Below are positions 8,912-17,272 of a stretch of 64,000 nt of DNA, piece by piece; position 1 is the first letter of the stretch; each line of letters begins with the position of its first letter. This DNA is from Balneolaceae bacterium. GTDB lineage: Bacteria > Bacteroidota > Rhodothermia > Balneolales > Balneolaceae. Made by a program: the position numbers and the translations under genes. Location: positions 23,867-87,866 of the forward strand of contig JAEPNO010000015.1 in the NCBI GenBank assembly GCA_017643365.1. The letters are read 5' to 3'. The notes beneath the pieces are model-generated. The model saw nothing but the letters and a program-made list of their open reading frames with translations. It did no database searches and was not told the DNA's origin.

Positions 8912-8939
8912 TACATAGAAATTAATCCCTTTCTATGTA
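8912..8939. promoter_or_regulatory. Inverted repeat upstream of the integrase
   Basis: The arms TACATAGAAA (8912-8921) and TTTCTATGTA (8930-8939) are perfectly complementary, with an 8-base spacer, 65 bases upstream of the integrase ATG. The position fits an operator controlling the integrase, or the inverted core-binding sites of an attachment site. The sequence alone does not decide between them. Confidence 0.45.
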
Positions 8940-8999
8940 TCATGTAAAACCATCTAAATGAAAGAAATTACACAATCTATGTTCGGCCCGCGGTACTTG

Positions 9000-9032
9000 C
9001 CCGATATTCTGAAAAGAGTATCGGGTTTTTTT
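9000..9032 (+). terminator. Rho-independent terminator without an obvious upstream gene
   Basis: A 10-bp stem (CCCGATATTC pairing with GAGTATCGGG, one T-G wobble) with a TGAAAA loop is followed by seven T. It is a strong plus-strand terminator, yet the nearest upstream gene, the integrase, runs on the other strand. It may serve a gene that was displaced by the island insertion or a small RNA starting between 8850 and 9000. Confidence 0.75.
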
Positions 9033-9781
9033 ATGGGGTTTATCTTTCGGTTACAATGTGGTTACATGTCGAAATTTGCCTACCAATGTTCACCTCAATT
9101 TTACCATTAGTCTAGGCTCCGATGATCCCCGTCGTCTGTGCCTTATCTGTTATTAGATTTCTCGCTGCACTCGATTTGAAAAACCTTGTTCGATTGTTCA
9201 AAGTTCAATGTTCGATTGTTCGATTTTCAATATTCTATTGTTTTACACCACTCGCCATACACCGGTTGGCGCAAGGCACTCCCCACATTGGGAGACTAAT
9301 TCGAAATCGTAAATCGTAATTCGTTAATCATTATTCGCATATTCGTTATTCAATCGTTCAATGTTCGATGTTCGATTGTTCAAAGTTCGATGTTCTATTG
9401 TTTTACACCACCCCACTTCGACTCCATCGACACGTTCAGGAACCATCGAACCACCCCACCACCGGAGGGGAATTGTCAAAAATAATTCGTAACTCTTGAA
9501 TTTTAATCAACGAAGTCTGGACGTAGTTGATCCTAATTCCCATATTCGTACTTCAATCGTTCAACTGTTCCAAGTTCGATGTTCGATGTTCTACACCCCT
9601 CGCCATGCCATCCGGCACGGCACTCCCCTCAATGGGAGACTAAATTCTCTGTTATTAAGAACGAAGTTCGAATTCTATCTCTCGGCCTTGATATTCATTT
9701 CTAGATTTCTCGCTTCACTCGAAATGACAAAGCTTTTTCAAAGTTCAATGTTCAGTGTTCGAAGTTCTAATGTTCGTCTGT
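9033..9781. repeat. Repeat-mosaic intergenic region left of tex
   Basis: There is no convincing gene in about 750 bases. It is a mosaic of short degenerate repeats. GTTCGAT/GTTCAAT heptamer runs occur near 9190-9240, 9355-9400, 9560-9595 and 9740-9785. Two copies of a module containing CTCGCCAT...GGCACTCCCC...TGGGAGACTAA lie near 9250-9300 and 9598-9645. A 159-base block at 9405-9563 recurs beyond tex. The many apparent short reading frames follow the repeats and are not taken as genes. Confidence 0.7.
9405..9563 (+). repeat. 159-bp dispersed repeat, copy A
   Basis: This block matches 12335-12493 without gaps and with about a dozen mismatches. It includes CGACACGTTCAGGAACCATC, ATTTTAATCAACGAA, CTGGACGTAGTTGATC and CCCATATTCGTACTTCAATC. 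The two copies lie in direct orientation on either side of the tex gene, 2930 bases apart. Confidence 0.85.
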
Positions 9782-11956
9782 TCAAAAGAGTTTCAGCCCA
9801 ATCCTTCCGCGATCAAGATCCAGCGAAATAATTTCCACAGAGATAATATCCCCAACCCCTACCACATCGTGCGGGTTTTCGATTCGCCGACCGGTGGTGC
9901 TCATGTTAGAGATATGAAGCAAGCCATCTTGTTTAACCCCGATATCCACAAAGGCGCCAAAATCTACTACATTCCGTACGGTGCCTTCCAGCTTTTGGCC
10001 TTCTTTTAAGTCGTTCATATCCATCACATCGGTTCGGAGTAATGGCTTTTGGAGCTCTTCACGCGGATCACGCCCCGGTTTCATCAAATTCTCGATAATG
10101 AGCTCTAGGGTCGGAACGCCCACGCCTACATGTTCAGCCACTTGCTTCAGATTGATGCTCGACAATTTCTGTTCAATCTCTTTCTTCTGAGTCGAAAGCG
10201 TATTCAAATCAATATTATAAAGATTGCAGAGTTTTTCGGCCGCTTCATAACTTTCGGGATGGATCGCGGTGTTATCGAGCGGGTTTTTAGCCTCAGGGAT
10301 TCGCAAAAAACCGGCAGCTTGCTGGAATCGAAAATCCCCAACTCCGGCTACTTTTTTAATCTCTTTTCGGGATTTAAAAATACCTTCAGACTCACGCTTT
10401 TTAACAATATTCTCAGCCACTTTTTTGCTCAATCCGGAAATGTGCGATAGCAACGGAACACTAGCCGTATTAAGGTTCACTCCCACTTCATTCACACAAC
10501 TTTCAACCACATCGTCCAATTTTGATGCGAGTTGAGTTTGATTTAAATCATGCTGATACAATCCAACTCCAATCGATTTTGGATCGATTTTTACCAACTC
10601 TGCCAATGGATCTAGCACCCGGCGTGCAATTGAAATATTACCACGCTGAGCGGCATCCAATTCGGGAAATTCCTCTCTGGCAATGGTTGATGCCGAATAC
10701 ACCGAAGCACCTGCTTCATTCACTATCAAATAACTCAGTCCTAAATCGGTAAATTCGTCGCCTTTTTTGCGAAGGAAATCGGCAATAAACTGTTCGGTCT
10801 CTCGACTTGCAGTTCCGTTTCCGATTGCGATCACATTCACTTTGTATTTTTTGATCAGCGAATCTATCACTGCCTCAGCTTGCGCCACTTTTTTCTGTGG
10901 TGGAGTCGGGAAGATGGTTGTTCCTTCAAAATATTTCCCGGTTTCGTCAACCACGGCCACTTTACACCCGGTTCTAAACGCAGGATCGATACCCATCACC
11001 ACTTTGTTTTGCAACGGTGGCTGCATCAACAAATTTCCGAGGTTGGTTGCAAAGGTCTCGATGGCGTGCTCATCGGCTTTTTCCGTAAGCTTATTCCGAA
11101 GCTCCCGTTCCAGCGATGGAAACAATAACCGTTTGTACGCTTCTTCTACGGCATCCTGAATCTGATCTATAAAAATGGAATTGTTGTTGGTGATCACAAG
11201 ATCGTCGATCGTTTCGAGGGTTCGTTCTTCCCAAATTTCAATTTTTACGGATAGGATTTTCTCTCGTTCTCCACGATTAATTGCCAAAATTTGATGCGGT
11301 TTCAGCTGTGGTACGCGGCACGAAAACTCGTAATAATCCTCGAAATTAGTACGCTCTTTGGTTTTGGATGTCTTTTTTGTGTTGATAGTAGCATGATTCG
11401 CAAAAATGTCGCGCAATTTCTCCCGCACATCCAGCGATTCATTGATCCATTCTGCGACAATATCGGTGGCTCCGGCCCAGGCATCTTCAAGTGTCTCTAC
11501 TTCTTTTTCTTTGTCGATGAATTTCCGGGCAAAATCATCGGGCTTTCCCTTGGTGATTTCCTGCACCCATACCATTTCCGCCAGCGGTTCTAAACCTTTT
11601 TCCTTGGCTTTATCACCTCGGGTTTTTCGTTTCTGCTTGTACGGCAGATATAAATCTTCAAGCACAGCTAAATCATTACACGCCTTGATTTTCTTTTCCA
11701 ACTCAGGGGTGAGCTTACCCTGCTCTTTGATGGCTTTAAGTATCGTTTCCTTCCGAGATTCCAGCGCTTTTTGCAAATCCAGCGCATCTCTGATTGCCCG
11801 CAATTGCTCTTCATCCAACCCACCGGTTGCTTCCTTCCTATACCGAGCCAGAAATGGAATAGTCGCTCCTTCATCGAGGAATCCTTCCACAGTCGTAATC
11901 TGGTGTTGAGCGATATTTAGTTGCTTGGAAATGCGTGCGGTTATTGCTGCTGACAT
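9782..11956 (-). CDS. tex: Tex-like S1 RNA-binding protein
   Basis: About 724 residues from the ATG at 11956, matching the usual Tex/YhgF length. Domains run in family order: an N-terminal helical domain with EGATIPFLARYRKEATGGLDE; a YqgF/RuvC-like nuclease fold with VVMGIDPAFRTGCKVAVVD and IGNGTASRETE; helix-hairpin-helix repeats around SKKVAENIVKKRE; and a C-terminal S1 domain (EGTVRNVVDFGAFVDIGVK). Tex binds nucleic acid and acts on stalled transcription complexes or RNA turnover in other bacteria. A start 13 codons upstream at 11995 is possible, but the family N-terminus fits the later ATG. It is a single gene flanked by repeat-rich DNA and shows no sign of decay. Confidence 0.95.
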   Translation of the reverse strand: MSAAITARISKQLNIAQHQITTVEGFLDEGATIPFLARYRKEATGGLDEEQLRAIRDALDLQKALESRKETILKAIKEQGKLTPELEKKIKACNDLAVLEDLYLPYKQKRKTRGDKAKEKGLEPLAEMVWVQEITKGKPDDFARKFIDKEKEVETLEDAWAGATDIVAEWINESLDVREKLRDIFANHATINTKKTSKTKERTNFEDYYEFSCRVPQLKPHQILAINRGEREKILSVKIEIWEERTLETIDDLVITNNNSIFIDQIQDAVEEAYKRLLFPSLERELRNKLTEKADEHAIETFATNLGNLLMQPPLQNKVVMGIDPAFRTGCKVAVVDETGKYFEGTTIFPTPPQKKVAQAEAVIDSLIKKYKVNVIAIGNGTASRETEQFIADFLRKKGDEFTDLGLSYLIVNEAGASVYSASTIAREEFPELDAAQRGNISIARRVLDPLAELVKIDPKSIGVGLYQHDLNQTQLASKLDDVVESCVNEVGVNLNTASVPLLSHISGLSKKVAENIVKKRESEGIFKSRKEIKKVAGVGDFRFQQAAGFLRIPEAKNPLDNTAIHPESYEAAEKLCNLYNIDLNTLSTQKKEIEQKLSSINLKQVAEHVGVGVPTLELIIENLMKPGRDPREELQKPLLRTDVMDMNDLKEGQKLEGTVRNVVDFGAFVDIGVKQDGLLHISNMSTTGRRIENPHDVVGVGDIISVEIISLDLDRGRIGLKLF

Positions 11957-12104
11957 GTATTCTTTTTGAGGATGACTTTTAGAATGATGTCTCAAAAATT
12001 ACGCATTTCGATGATGAAGTCGGGGGATAATTTTAAGTGTTAAAGGTTAAATGATAAATATCTCCATCAGCATTGTACTTCAACTGGTGGTTTCGCCACA
12101 AAAA

Positions 12105-12182
12105 CACTAAGGCACTAAGGCACTAAGGCACTAAGGCACTAAGGCACTAAGGCACTAAGGCACTAAGGCACTAAGGCACTAA
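12105..12182. repeat. 8-bp microsatellite, nine perfect copies
   Basis: The octamer CACTAAGG is repeated nine times without error (12105-12176) plus a partial copy, just upstream of tex and preceded by GCCACAAAAA. The leader and unit resemble the GCCACAAAAGCAC-type motif seen at 50911, 51205 and 61391. Such perfect arrays usually vary in copy number. Confidence 0.95.
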
Positions 12183-12537
12183 AATACAGAATATTGACTA
12201 ATTCAAAACTCAAAATCCCTGCCTAAACTACGCACCAGTGCTTTGTTTATCATGCTCCGCAGGGATAATTAAATATTGGTAAGCAATTCGTAACTCGTAA
12301 ATCGTCTATCTTAGATTCGTACTTCAGTGGTTCAACACCACCCCGCTTCGGCTCCTTCGACACGCTCAGGAACCATCGAACCACCCCTCCACCAGAGGGG
12401 AATTGTCTACAATAATTCGTAACTCGTGAATTTTAATCAACGAACTCTGGACGTAGTTGATCGTAATTCCCATATTCGTACTTCAATCTTTCAAAGTTCG
12501 ACGTTCATGTGTTCGAAGTTCAACTGTTCCCTTGTTC
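12183..12537. other. Intergenic region right of tex with repeat copy B
   Basis: No gene is seen. The stretch holds the second 159-bp repeat copy at 12335-12493, then GTTCGA-rich heptamers up to the stop codon of the next gene at 12538. Confidence 0.6.
12335..12493 (+). repeat. 159-bp dispersed repeat, copy B
   Basis: Direct-orientation partner of 9405-9563, ungapped with about a dozen substitutions. It contains TTCGACACGCTCAGGAACC, a relative of the widespread GAGCCTGTCGA intergenic element that also appears at 50.9-51.5 kb. Confidence 0.85.
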
Positions 12538-13974
12538 CTATCTTCGCTTACCCGCAAGGCTCATCAGCATTCCGTTGAATACAAAGCCGTGGGCCGGAAA
12601 TACTGCATACCAATACATTCTACCTAAAATCCCCTTAGGACGAAAAGTAGCCCGTTGATACAGTGTATTGCCTTTAATTTCGAACTCGAGCCAAGCTTCG
12701 CCCGGAACTTTCATTTCTGCGAAAAGTAGTAGGCGTTTTTTGTCGCGATCGGCGTAAAGCACTCGCCAGAAATCGAGCGCATCTCCAGCTTCAATATGAT
12801 CGGGATTGGTTCTACCACGACGAAGTCCAACTCCGCCAAAAATCTTGTCGAGAAATCCTCTGATTTTCCACAACCAATCGCCATAATACCAACCGGTGGT
12901 GCCTCCAATCGACCAAATGCGCTCTAAACTCGCTTGCACGTCATCCACTTCAGTCTGTCGATAATCTCTAAAACAGCCGTACTCCGGCACTTTTATATAT
13001 TCCGAAATATTCTCTTGAAAACGACCACTCACCAACGAATCCTTCCAGCTTGAAATCACCGCATTTTGCTCAATTTTAGTAAAAGCACGTTCAAGGGATG
13101 TTTTGTAATCGGCCGGATGGTGTTCTAATATTTCATTTATTTCTGTGGATGAAGCCACCACATTCACCTTCATGCTGTTCACTAAAGCAACGGCTAAGTT
13201 GTAGGAAGTTGAAGTCACAAAAAAGAGCCAATACGATGAGAGCCGAGGCGTCATCACCGGAACCGTGAAAACCCAGCGTTTCAAATCTCTTGTTTTTGCA
13301 AAACCCACCAACATTTGTTTGTAGGTGAGCACATCCGGTCCGGCAATATCAAAATGATTATTGTAGGTAGCAGTGTTAAGTAAACTCCGTTCCAAAAACG
13401 TAATCACGTCCCGAATCCCAATGGGCTGACATTTAGTTTTAAGCCATTTCGGTGCAATCATAACCGGAAGTTTTTCCACCAAATCACGAATAATCTCAAA
13501 AGAAGCACTTCCCGAACCCACTATGATTCCCGCACGCAGAGTAGTGAAGTTGTAGGCACCTTCAGCCAAGATTCCTTCTACTTTTTTGCGTGATTGTAGA
13601 TGCTTCGAAAGCTCTTCATCATTCACAATCCCGCTCAGATAAATCACATGCTCAACCGAAGTCGAGTTCATCGCAGCCACAAAATTCGCGGCTACTTTAG
13701 TTTCCAGCGATTCATAATCGGCGGAAGATGACATCGAATGCATCAAGTAATATGCAGCGTCGATGTCATTCGGAATCTTGTTAAGATTTTCAGCTTCCAG
13801 GAAATCAACCTCAAGCAAAGTGACCTGCGACTCGTAATCCTCAGGAATAAGCATTCGGTTTTTGTCGCGAACGCAACAAATTACATGATGACCAGAGCGC
13901 AATAACACCGGCAGTAAACGTTTGCCAATGTAACCCGTAGCGCCGGTAAGTAGAATAGTTTTTGTTGTTTCCAT
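12538..13974 (-). CDS. SDR-family NAD(P)-binding oxidoreductase with DUF2867 C-terminus
   Basis: A 478-residue protein. The N-terminal Rossmann fold begins TILLTGATGYIGKRLLPVLL with the GxxGxxG nucleotide motif at about residues 10-16, followed by an atypical NAD(P)H-binding SDR domain to about residue 280. The C-terminal part (residues about 320-478, with WYYGDWLWKIRGFLDKIFGG and FRVLYAD-like segments) matches DUF2867, usually fused to this SDR type. The last segment has a hydrophobic stretch that may touch the membrane. The reaction is unknown. It is divergent from the Pfk-2-like kinase with a short shared promoter region, so the two may be co-regulated. Confidence 0.85.
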   Translation of the reverse strand: METTKTILLTGATGYIGKRLLPVLLRSGHHVICCVRDKNRMLIPEDYESQVTLLEVDFLEAENLNKIPNDIDAAYYLMHSMSSSADYESLETKVAANFVAAMNSTSVEHVIYLSGIVNDEELSKHLQSRKKVEGILAEGAYNFTTLRAGIIVGSGSASFEIIRDLVEKLPVMIAPKWLKTKCQPIGIRDVITFLERSLLNTATYNNHFDIAGPDVLTYKQMLVGFAKTRDLKRWVFTVPVMTPRLSSYWLFFVTSTSYNLAVALVNSMKVNVVASSTEINEILEHHPADYKTSLERAFTKIEQNAVISSWKDSLVSGRFQENISEYIKVPEYGCFRDYRQTEVDDVQASLERIWSIGGTTGWYYGDWLWKIRGFLDKIFGGVGLRRGRTNPDHIEAGDALDFWRVLYADRDKKRLLLFAEMKVPGEAWLEFEIKGNTLYQRATFRPKGILGRMYWYAVFPAHGFVFNGMLMSLAGKRR

Positions 13975-14046
13975 AGATGTGATTACTCTAAAGCTTTGGA
14001 ATCGATAAGCGTTCCAATCGGAACAACCAATGAACTAAAACTTAAG

Positions 14047-14973
14047 ATGATGCCCAAACGAGTTCTTACGATCACAATGAATCCTTCGATTGATATCGGG
14101 ACGGAAGCAGACGAAGTGATAACCGATCAAAAAACGCGGTGTGCCACGCCTACTTTCGATCCCGGAGGAGGAGGAATTAACGTAGCTCGTGTACTCACTC
14201 GGTTGGGAGTTCATAGCGATGCGTTGTTTGTTTGCGGTGGCTATACTGGAAACCTGCTCAAGCAAATGATGGCCGAAGAAGAAATCAAATCTGTTCCCAT
14301 TGAATCGCTGGATGTTACACGCCAGAACGTTGCCATTATCGATAACAGCATTGGCAAACAGTATCGCTTTGTGCTGCCAGGACTAGTTTCCAAAAAAAGT
14401 ACATGGAAATCTGTACTAGAGAAAGTTGAAACAACTATTCAAAATTATGACTTTGTGGTTGCCAGTGGCAGTCTCCCGATTGGAGTTCCCGCTGATTTTT
14501 ATAGCCTGATTAGTTCAATCACAAAAAAAGCAGGCAAACAATTTGTACTCGACACCTCCGGTTCAGCCTTGTTTGAAGGGATTTTGAACGGTGCAGCATA
14601 TATCAAACCGAATCAAGAAGAATTTGCAGAAATGAAACGCATTTTTAACGCCGCAAGCGATGACGAACTCTGTTCCATTTTATTTGAAAAAGGCATCGAT
14701 CACATTGTTCATACGCTGGGCAAAGAAAAGACATTATTGATTACACCAGAGCATGTCTTTGAGTTTACCCCTCCAACCATAAATGTTCGCAGCACCATTG
14801 GTGCCGGTGATAGTTTTATAGGTGGATTGGTGGCAGGATTAATGCGCGGGCTCGATAAGAAACAAGCGGTTGGGTTCGGGATTTCGGCTGCAGCAAGCAC
14901 CCTTCAAAGTGAAGGAACCGATTTATGTGATGCCGATGAAGTTGAAGATATTTATTCTAAAAATTTCGCCTGA
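14047..14973 (+). CDS. pfkB: Pfk-2-like phosphofructokinase (PfkB family)
   Basis: A ribokinase-fold sugar kinase of about 308 residues. It matches E. coli Pfk-2 across its length: TITMNPSIDI at the start, a CATPTFDPGGGGINVARVL substrate loop, TRQNVAI, QYRFVLPG, KPNQEEF, and the C-terminal GAGDSF motif with the catalytic Asp. It probably phosphorylates fructose-6-phosphate, or possibly tagatose-6-phosphate or fructose-1-phosphate, at the expense of ATP. An upstream TTG at 13996 would add 17 residues, but the family N-terminus supports an ATG at 14047 or 14050. It converges on a fructokinase-like gene with a 12-base gap, and the two could act in sequence. Confidence 0.85.
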   Translation: MMPKRVLTITMNPSIDIGTEADEVITDQKTRCATPTFDPGGGGINVARVLTRLGVHSDALFVCGGYTGNLLKQMMAEEEIKSVPIESLDVTRQNVAIIDNSIGKQYRFVLPGLVSKKSTWKSVLEKVETTIQNYDFVVASGSLPIGVPADFYSLISSITKKAGKQFVLDTSGSALFEGILNGAAYIKPNQEEFAEMKRIFNAASDDELCSILFEKGIDHIVHTLGKEKTLLITPEHVFEFTPPTINVRSTIGAGDSFIGGLVAGLMRGLDKKQAVGFGISAAASTLQSEGTDLCDADEVEDIYSKNFA

Positions 14974-14985
14974 ATTGAAATAGAT

Positions 14986-15864
14986 CTATTTGTTTATAAA
15001 ACCCTCAATTTTACTAAGATTTAGAACCGGCGTAGCGCCCTCACTTCCGGCTACAAATGCTCCCATTGCGTTTGCAAATTGTAGTGTTTCTTCCGGCGAT
15101 TTATTTTGAATCATGCTAAAGATCACTCCGGAAAGAAAAGCATCACCCGCGCCTACGGTGTCTTTTACTTTCACATCAAATCTAGGGTGATGCGCAAATT
15201 CCCCATCCACATATAAAGAAGAACCCTCCTCTCCGAGTGTAATTATCGCTTTTTCGATGCCATACATAGCACAAAGCTTCGGAATCGCACTTTTATAATC
15301 GGCATCTAAGCCAAACCAATCGGCCATTTCTTCGATTTCTTCGTCGTTTACTTTTAAAACATCAGCAAGACCTAGCAGTTCTTCAATCAATGGTTTTGTG
15401 TAGAACGGTTTCCGAAAATTGACATCCAGAATTTTTGTTGCATCAGTCGCAACTAGCAGCTTTTTGATGCTCTGGGCAGAATCAGCATTGCGGAAACCAA
15501 GACTGCCAAACACTACATAATCCGCTTCGTTTACTACCGATTTTGCATCTTCAGTAGCCTCAATATAATCCCATGCTCGGTGCTCATGAATCACATAACT
15601 AGGAATTCCTTTTTCGGTCAGTTCAACTTCAACCAGTCCGGTTTTATATCTGTTTGTTTGGATGTGGGTTGTTTCAACACCTCTTTTCTTGATTTCTGAT
15701 CGTGTTTTTTCACCTAGCTCATCATCACCTACCGCACTAATTATCGACGTATCCACATCCAAATTTCTGAGATTCACTGCTACGTTGAGTGGAGCACCAC
15801 CCAGAAACATCCCATGCGGCAACGAATCCCATAACACCTCACCAATACAAACCACTTTACTCAT
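14986..15864 (-). CDS. Fructokinase-like PfkB-family carbohydrate kinase
   Basis: A 292-residue ribokinase-fold kinase. The N-terminus VVCIGEVLWDSLP, then GGAPLNVAVNLRNL, VDVNFRKPFY-like and KVNDEEIEEM, plus the ATP/anion-hole motif DTVGAGDAFLSG near residue 235, fit the fructokinase branch. It would convert fructose to fructose-6-phosphate. It follows the MFS sugar-porter gene by 10 bases on the same strand, and the sensor-kinase fusion lies upstream, so a three-gene operon is likely. With the amylosucrase at 24.4 kb, which releases fructose from sucrose, the role fits well. Substrate choice within the family is inferred. Confidence 0.85.
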   Translation of the reverse strand: MSKVVCIGEVLWDSLPHGMFLGGAPLNVAVNLRNLDVDTSIISAVGDDELGEKTRSEIKKRGVETTHIQTNRYKTGLVEVELTEKGIPSYVIHEHRAWDYIEATEDAKSVVNEADYVVFGSLGFRNADSAQSIKKLLVATDATKILDVNFRKPFYTKPLIEELLGLADVLKVNDEEIEEMADWFGLDADYKSAIPKLCAMYGIEKAIITLGEEGSSLYVDGEFAHHPRFDVKVKDTVGAGDAFLSGVIFSMIQNKSPEETLQFANAMGAFVAGSEGATPVLNLSKIEGFINK

Positions 15865-15874
15865 ACCGTCCAGA

Positions 15875-17209
15875 TTATTTTTTTGTCATTTCTTTCGCTA
15901 ACTCTTCCAACGATTTCCCTTTGGTTTCGGGGATCATTTTGAGGGCGAATAGTAGTTGAAGTACCATCATAAATGCAAAAAATGCAAACAACGGCCCCGG
16001 ATTATCGCCTAACAGATCCATAAAAAACAGCGTAAATAAAGTGATTAGCGCTGCGAAAATCCAATGTACGCCCGAGCCAAATGCTTGACCGTACGCGCGA
16101 ACGTGATTGGGGAAAATTTCTGAAATAAATACCCAAATGATGGCGCCTTGTCCGGCCGCGTGAGAGGCAATAAATCCAAATACCCCCAACACAACCACCA
16201 AGCCACCGGCACCGGTATAAAAAGCCCAGGAGACAATACTCAAGGTGGTGATGTAACCGATTGAGCCGTAAATCAACAAGGTTTTACGTCCCGCCCGATC
16301 GATCAAATAAATGCCTAACATGGTAAAAATAAGATTTACAGCTCCGATTCCTACCGATGATAGTAGCGCTGTACTTTGTGCCAACCCTGCTGCTTCGAAA
16401 ATGCGGGGTGCATAATAAATCACGAAATTTATCCCTGAAAGCTGATTGAAAAAAGCGAGTAAAAACGCCAATAAAATCGGCCATTTGTATCTCCCTGAAA
16501 AGAATCCGTTACCTGCGTCTGCGCGTTCAGTTTGTTGGATTTCAGCAAGTTCAACATCTGGATCAATCGTCGGATCTAGTTGAGAGATAAGGGTTCGGGC
16601 AGTTTCAACATCATTTTTGTGGATGACCAGCCAGCGCGGACTATTTGGAATCCGAAAAACAAGCAACACATAAATGGCTGCCGGTATGGCCTCGATACCC
16701 AACATCCAACGCCAGGCGTTTTCACCAAGTCCACTTCCAACCAACCAGTTCGACAAAAAAGCCACTAAAATCCCCAGCACAATCATAAATTGATATAGAA
16801 TCACCAATCTACCGCGACGATATGCCGGTGCAATTTCAGAAATGTAAGTTGGCGCAGCTACCGATGAAGCTCCAACTCCCAATCCTCCAATAAATCGAAA
16901 GAACGAGAATAAATACGGTTCAGGTGCCAGCGCTGACCCCAAAGCTGAAATCAAATAAAGCACTCCTATCCACAACAAGGTTTTTTTGCGGCCAAATTTG
17001 TCGCAGGGAATTCCTCCAAATAAAGCGCCAATTACTGTTCCCCAAAGCGCCATCGACATGATAAATGTGCCGTGAAAAAGCGGGGTGGTTTGCCATAAAT
17101 TCTGGATGGGTTTATCCGCCCCGGAAATCACCGCGGTATCGAATCCAAAAAGGAGTCCGGCTAGGGCGGCAACGATGGATGCAAAAAGTAAGGAGGAGGT
17201 TTTTTTCAT
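15875..17209 (-). CDS. MFS sugar porter (XylE/GLUT type)
   Basis: A 444-residue transporter with twelve predicted membrane helices. Sugar-porter signatures are present: GLLFGFDTAVISGA in helix 1, DKFGRKKTL between helices 2 and 3, RFIGGLGVGASS, PESPRW-like RIPNSPRWLV in the central loop, a repeat RxGRK motif (DRAGRKTLL), and the C-terminal PETKGKSLEEL. It probably moves a hexose or disaccharide into the cytoplasm by proton symport. It is the middle gene of the fusion-kinase/porter/fructokinase operon. Sucrose, fructose or a related sugar is the most likely substrate from context. Confidence 0.92.
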   Translation of the reverse strand: MKKTSSLLFASIVAALAGLLFGFDTAVISGADKPIQNLWQTTPLFHGTFIMSMALWGTVIGALFGGIPCDKFGRKKTLLWIGVLYLISALGSALAPEPYLFSFFRFIGGLGVGASSVAAPTYISEIAPAYRRGRLVILYQFMIVLGILVAFLSNWLVGSGLGENAWRWMLGIEAIPAAIYVLLVFRIPNSPRWLVIHKNDVETARTLISQLDPTIDPDVELAEIQQTERADAGNGFFSGRYKWPILLAFLLAFFNQLSGINFVIYYAPRIFEAAGLAQSTALLSSVGIGAVNLIFTMLGIYLIDRAGRKTLLIYGSIGYITTLSIVSWAFYTGAGGLVVVLGVFGFIASHAAGQGAIIWVFISEIFPNHVRAYGQAFGSGVHWIFAALITLFTLFFMDLLGDNPGPLFAFFAFMMVLQLLFALKMIPETKGKSLEELAKEMTKK

Positions 17210-17272
17210 ACCCGAATTTTAGCTCGGATATTAGACAATCGAAGGCACTGTTAAAAATCAAAAAAAGGGTTA

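Noticed and set aside
8976..9000. 3' end of a tRNA as island attachment site
   Set aside because: The text TTCGGCCCGCGGTAC before the terminator cannot be folded into a T-arm and acceptor stem, and no tRNA gene is seen.
9122..9831. Short open frames between the integrase and tex
   Set aside because: They follow heptamer repeats, have no ribosome sites and no domains.
11406..11909. A 167-codon frame antisense to tex
   Set aside because: Low-complexity Ser-rich text opposite a conserved gene; a shadow frame.
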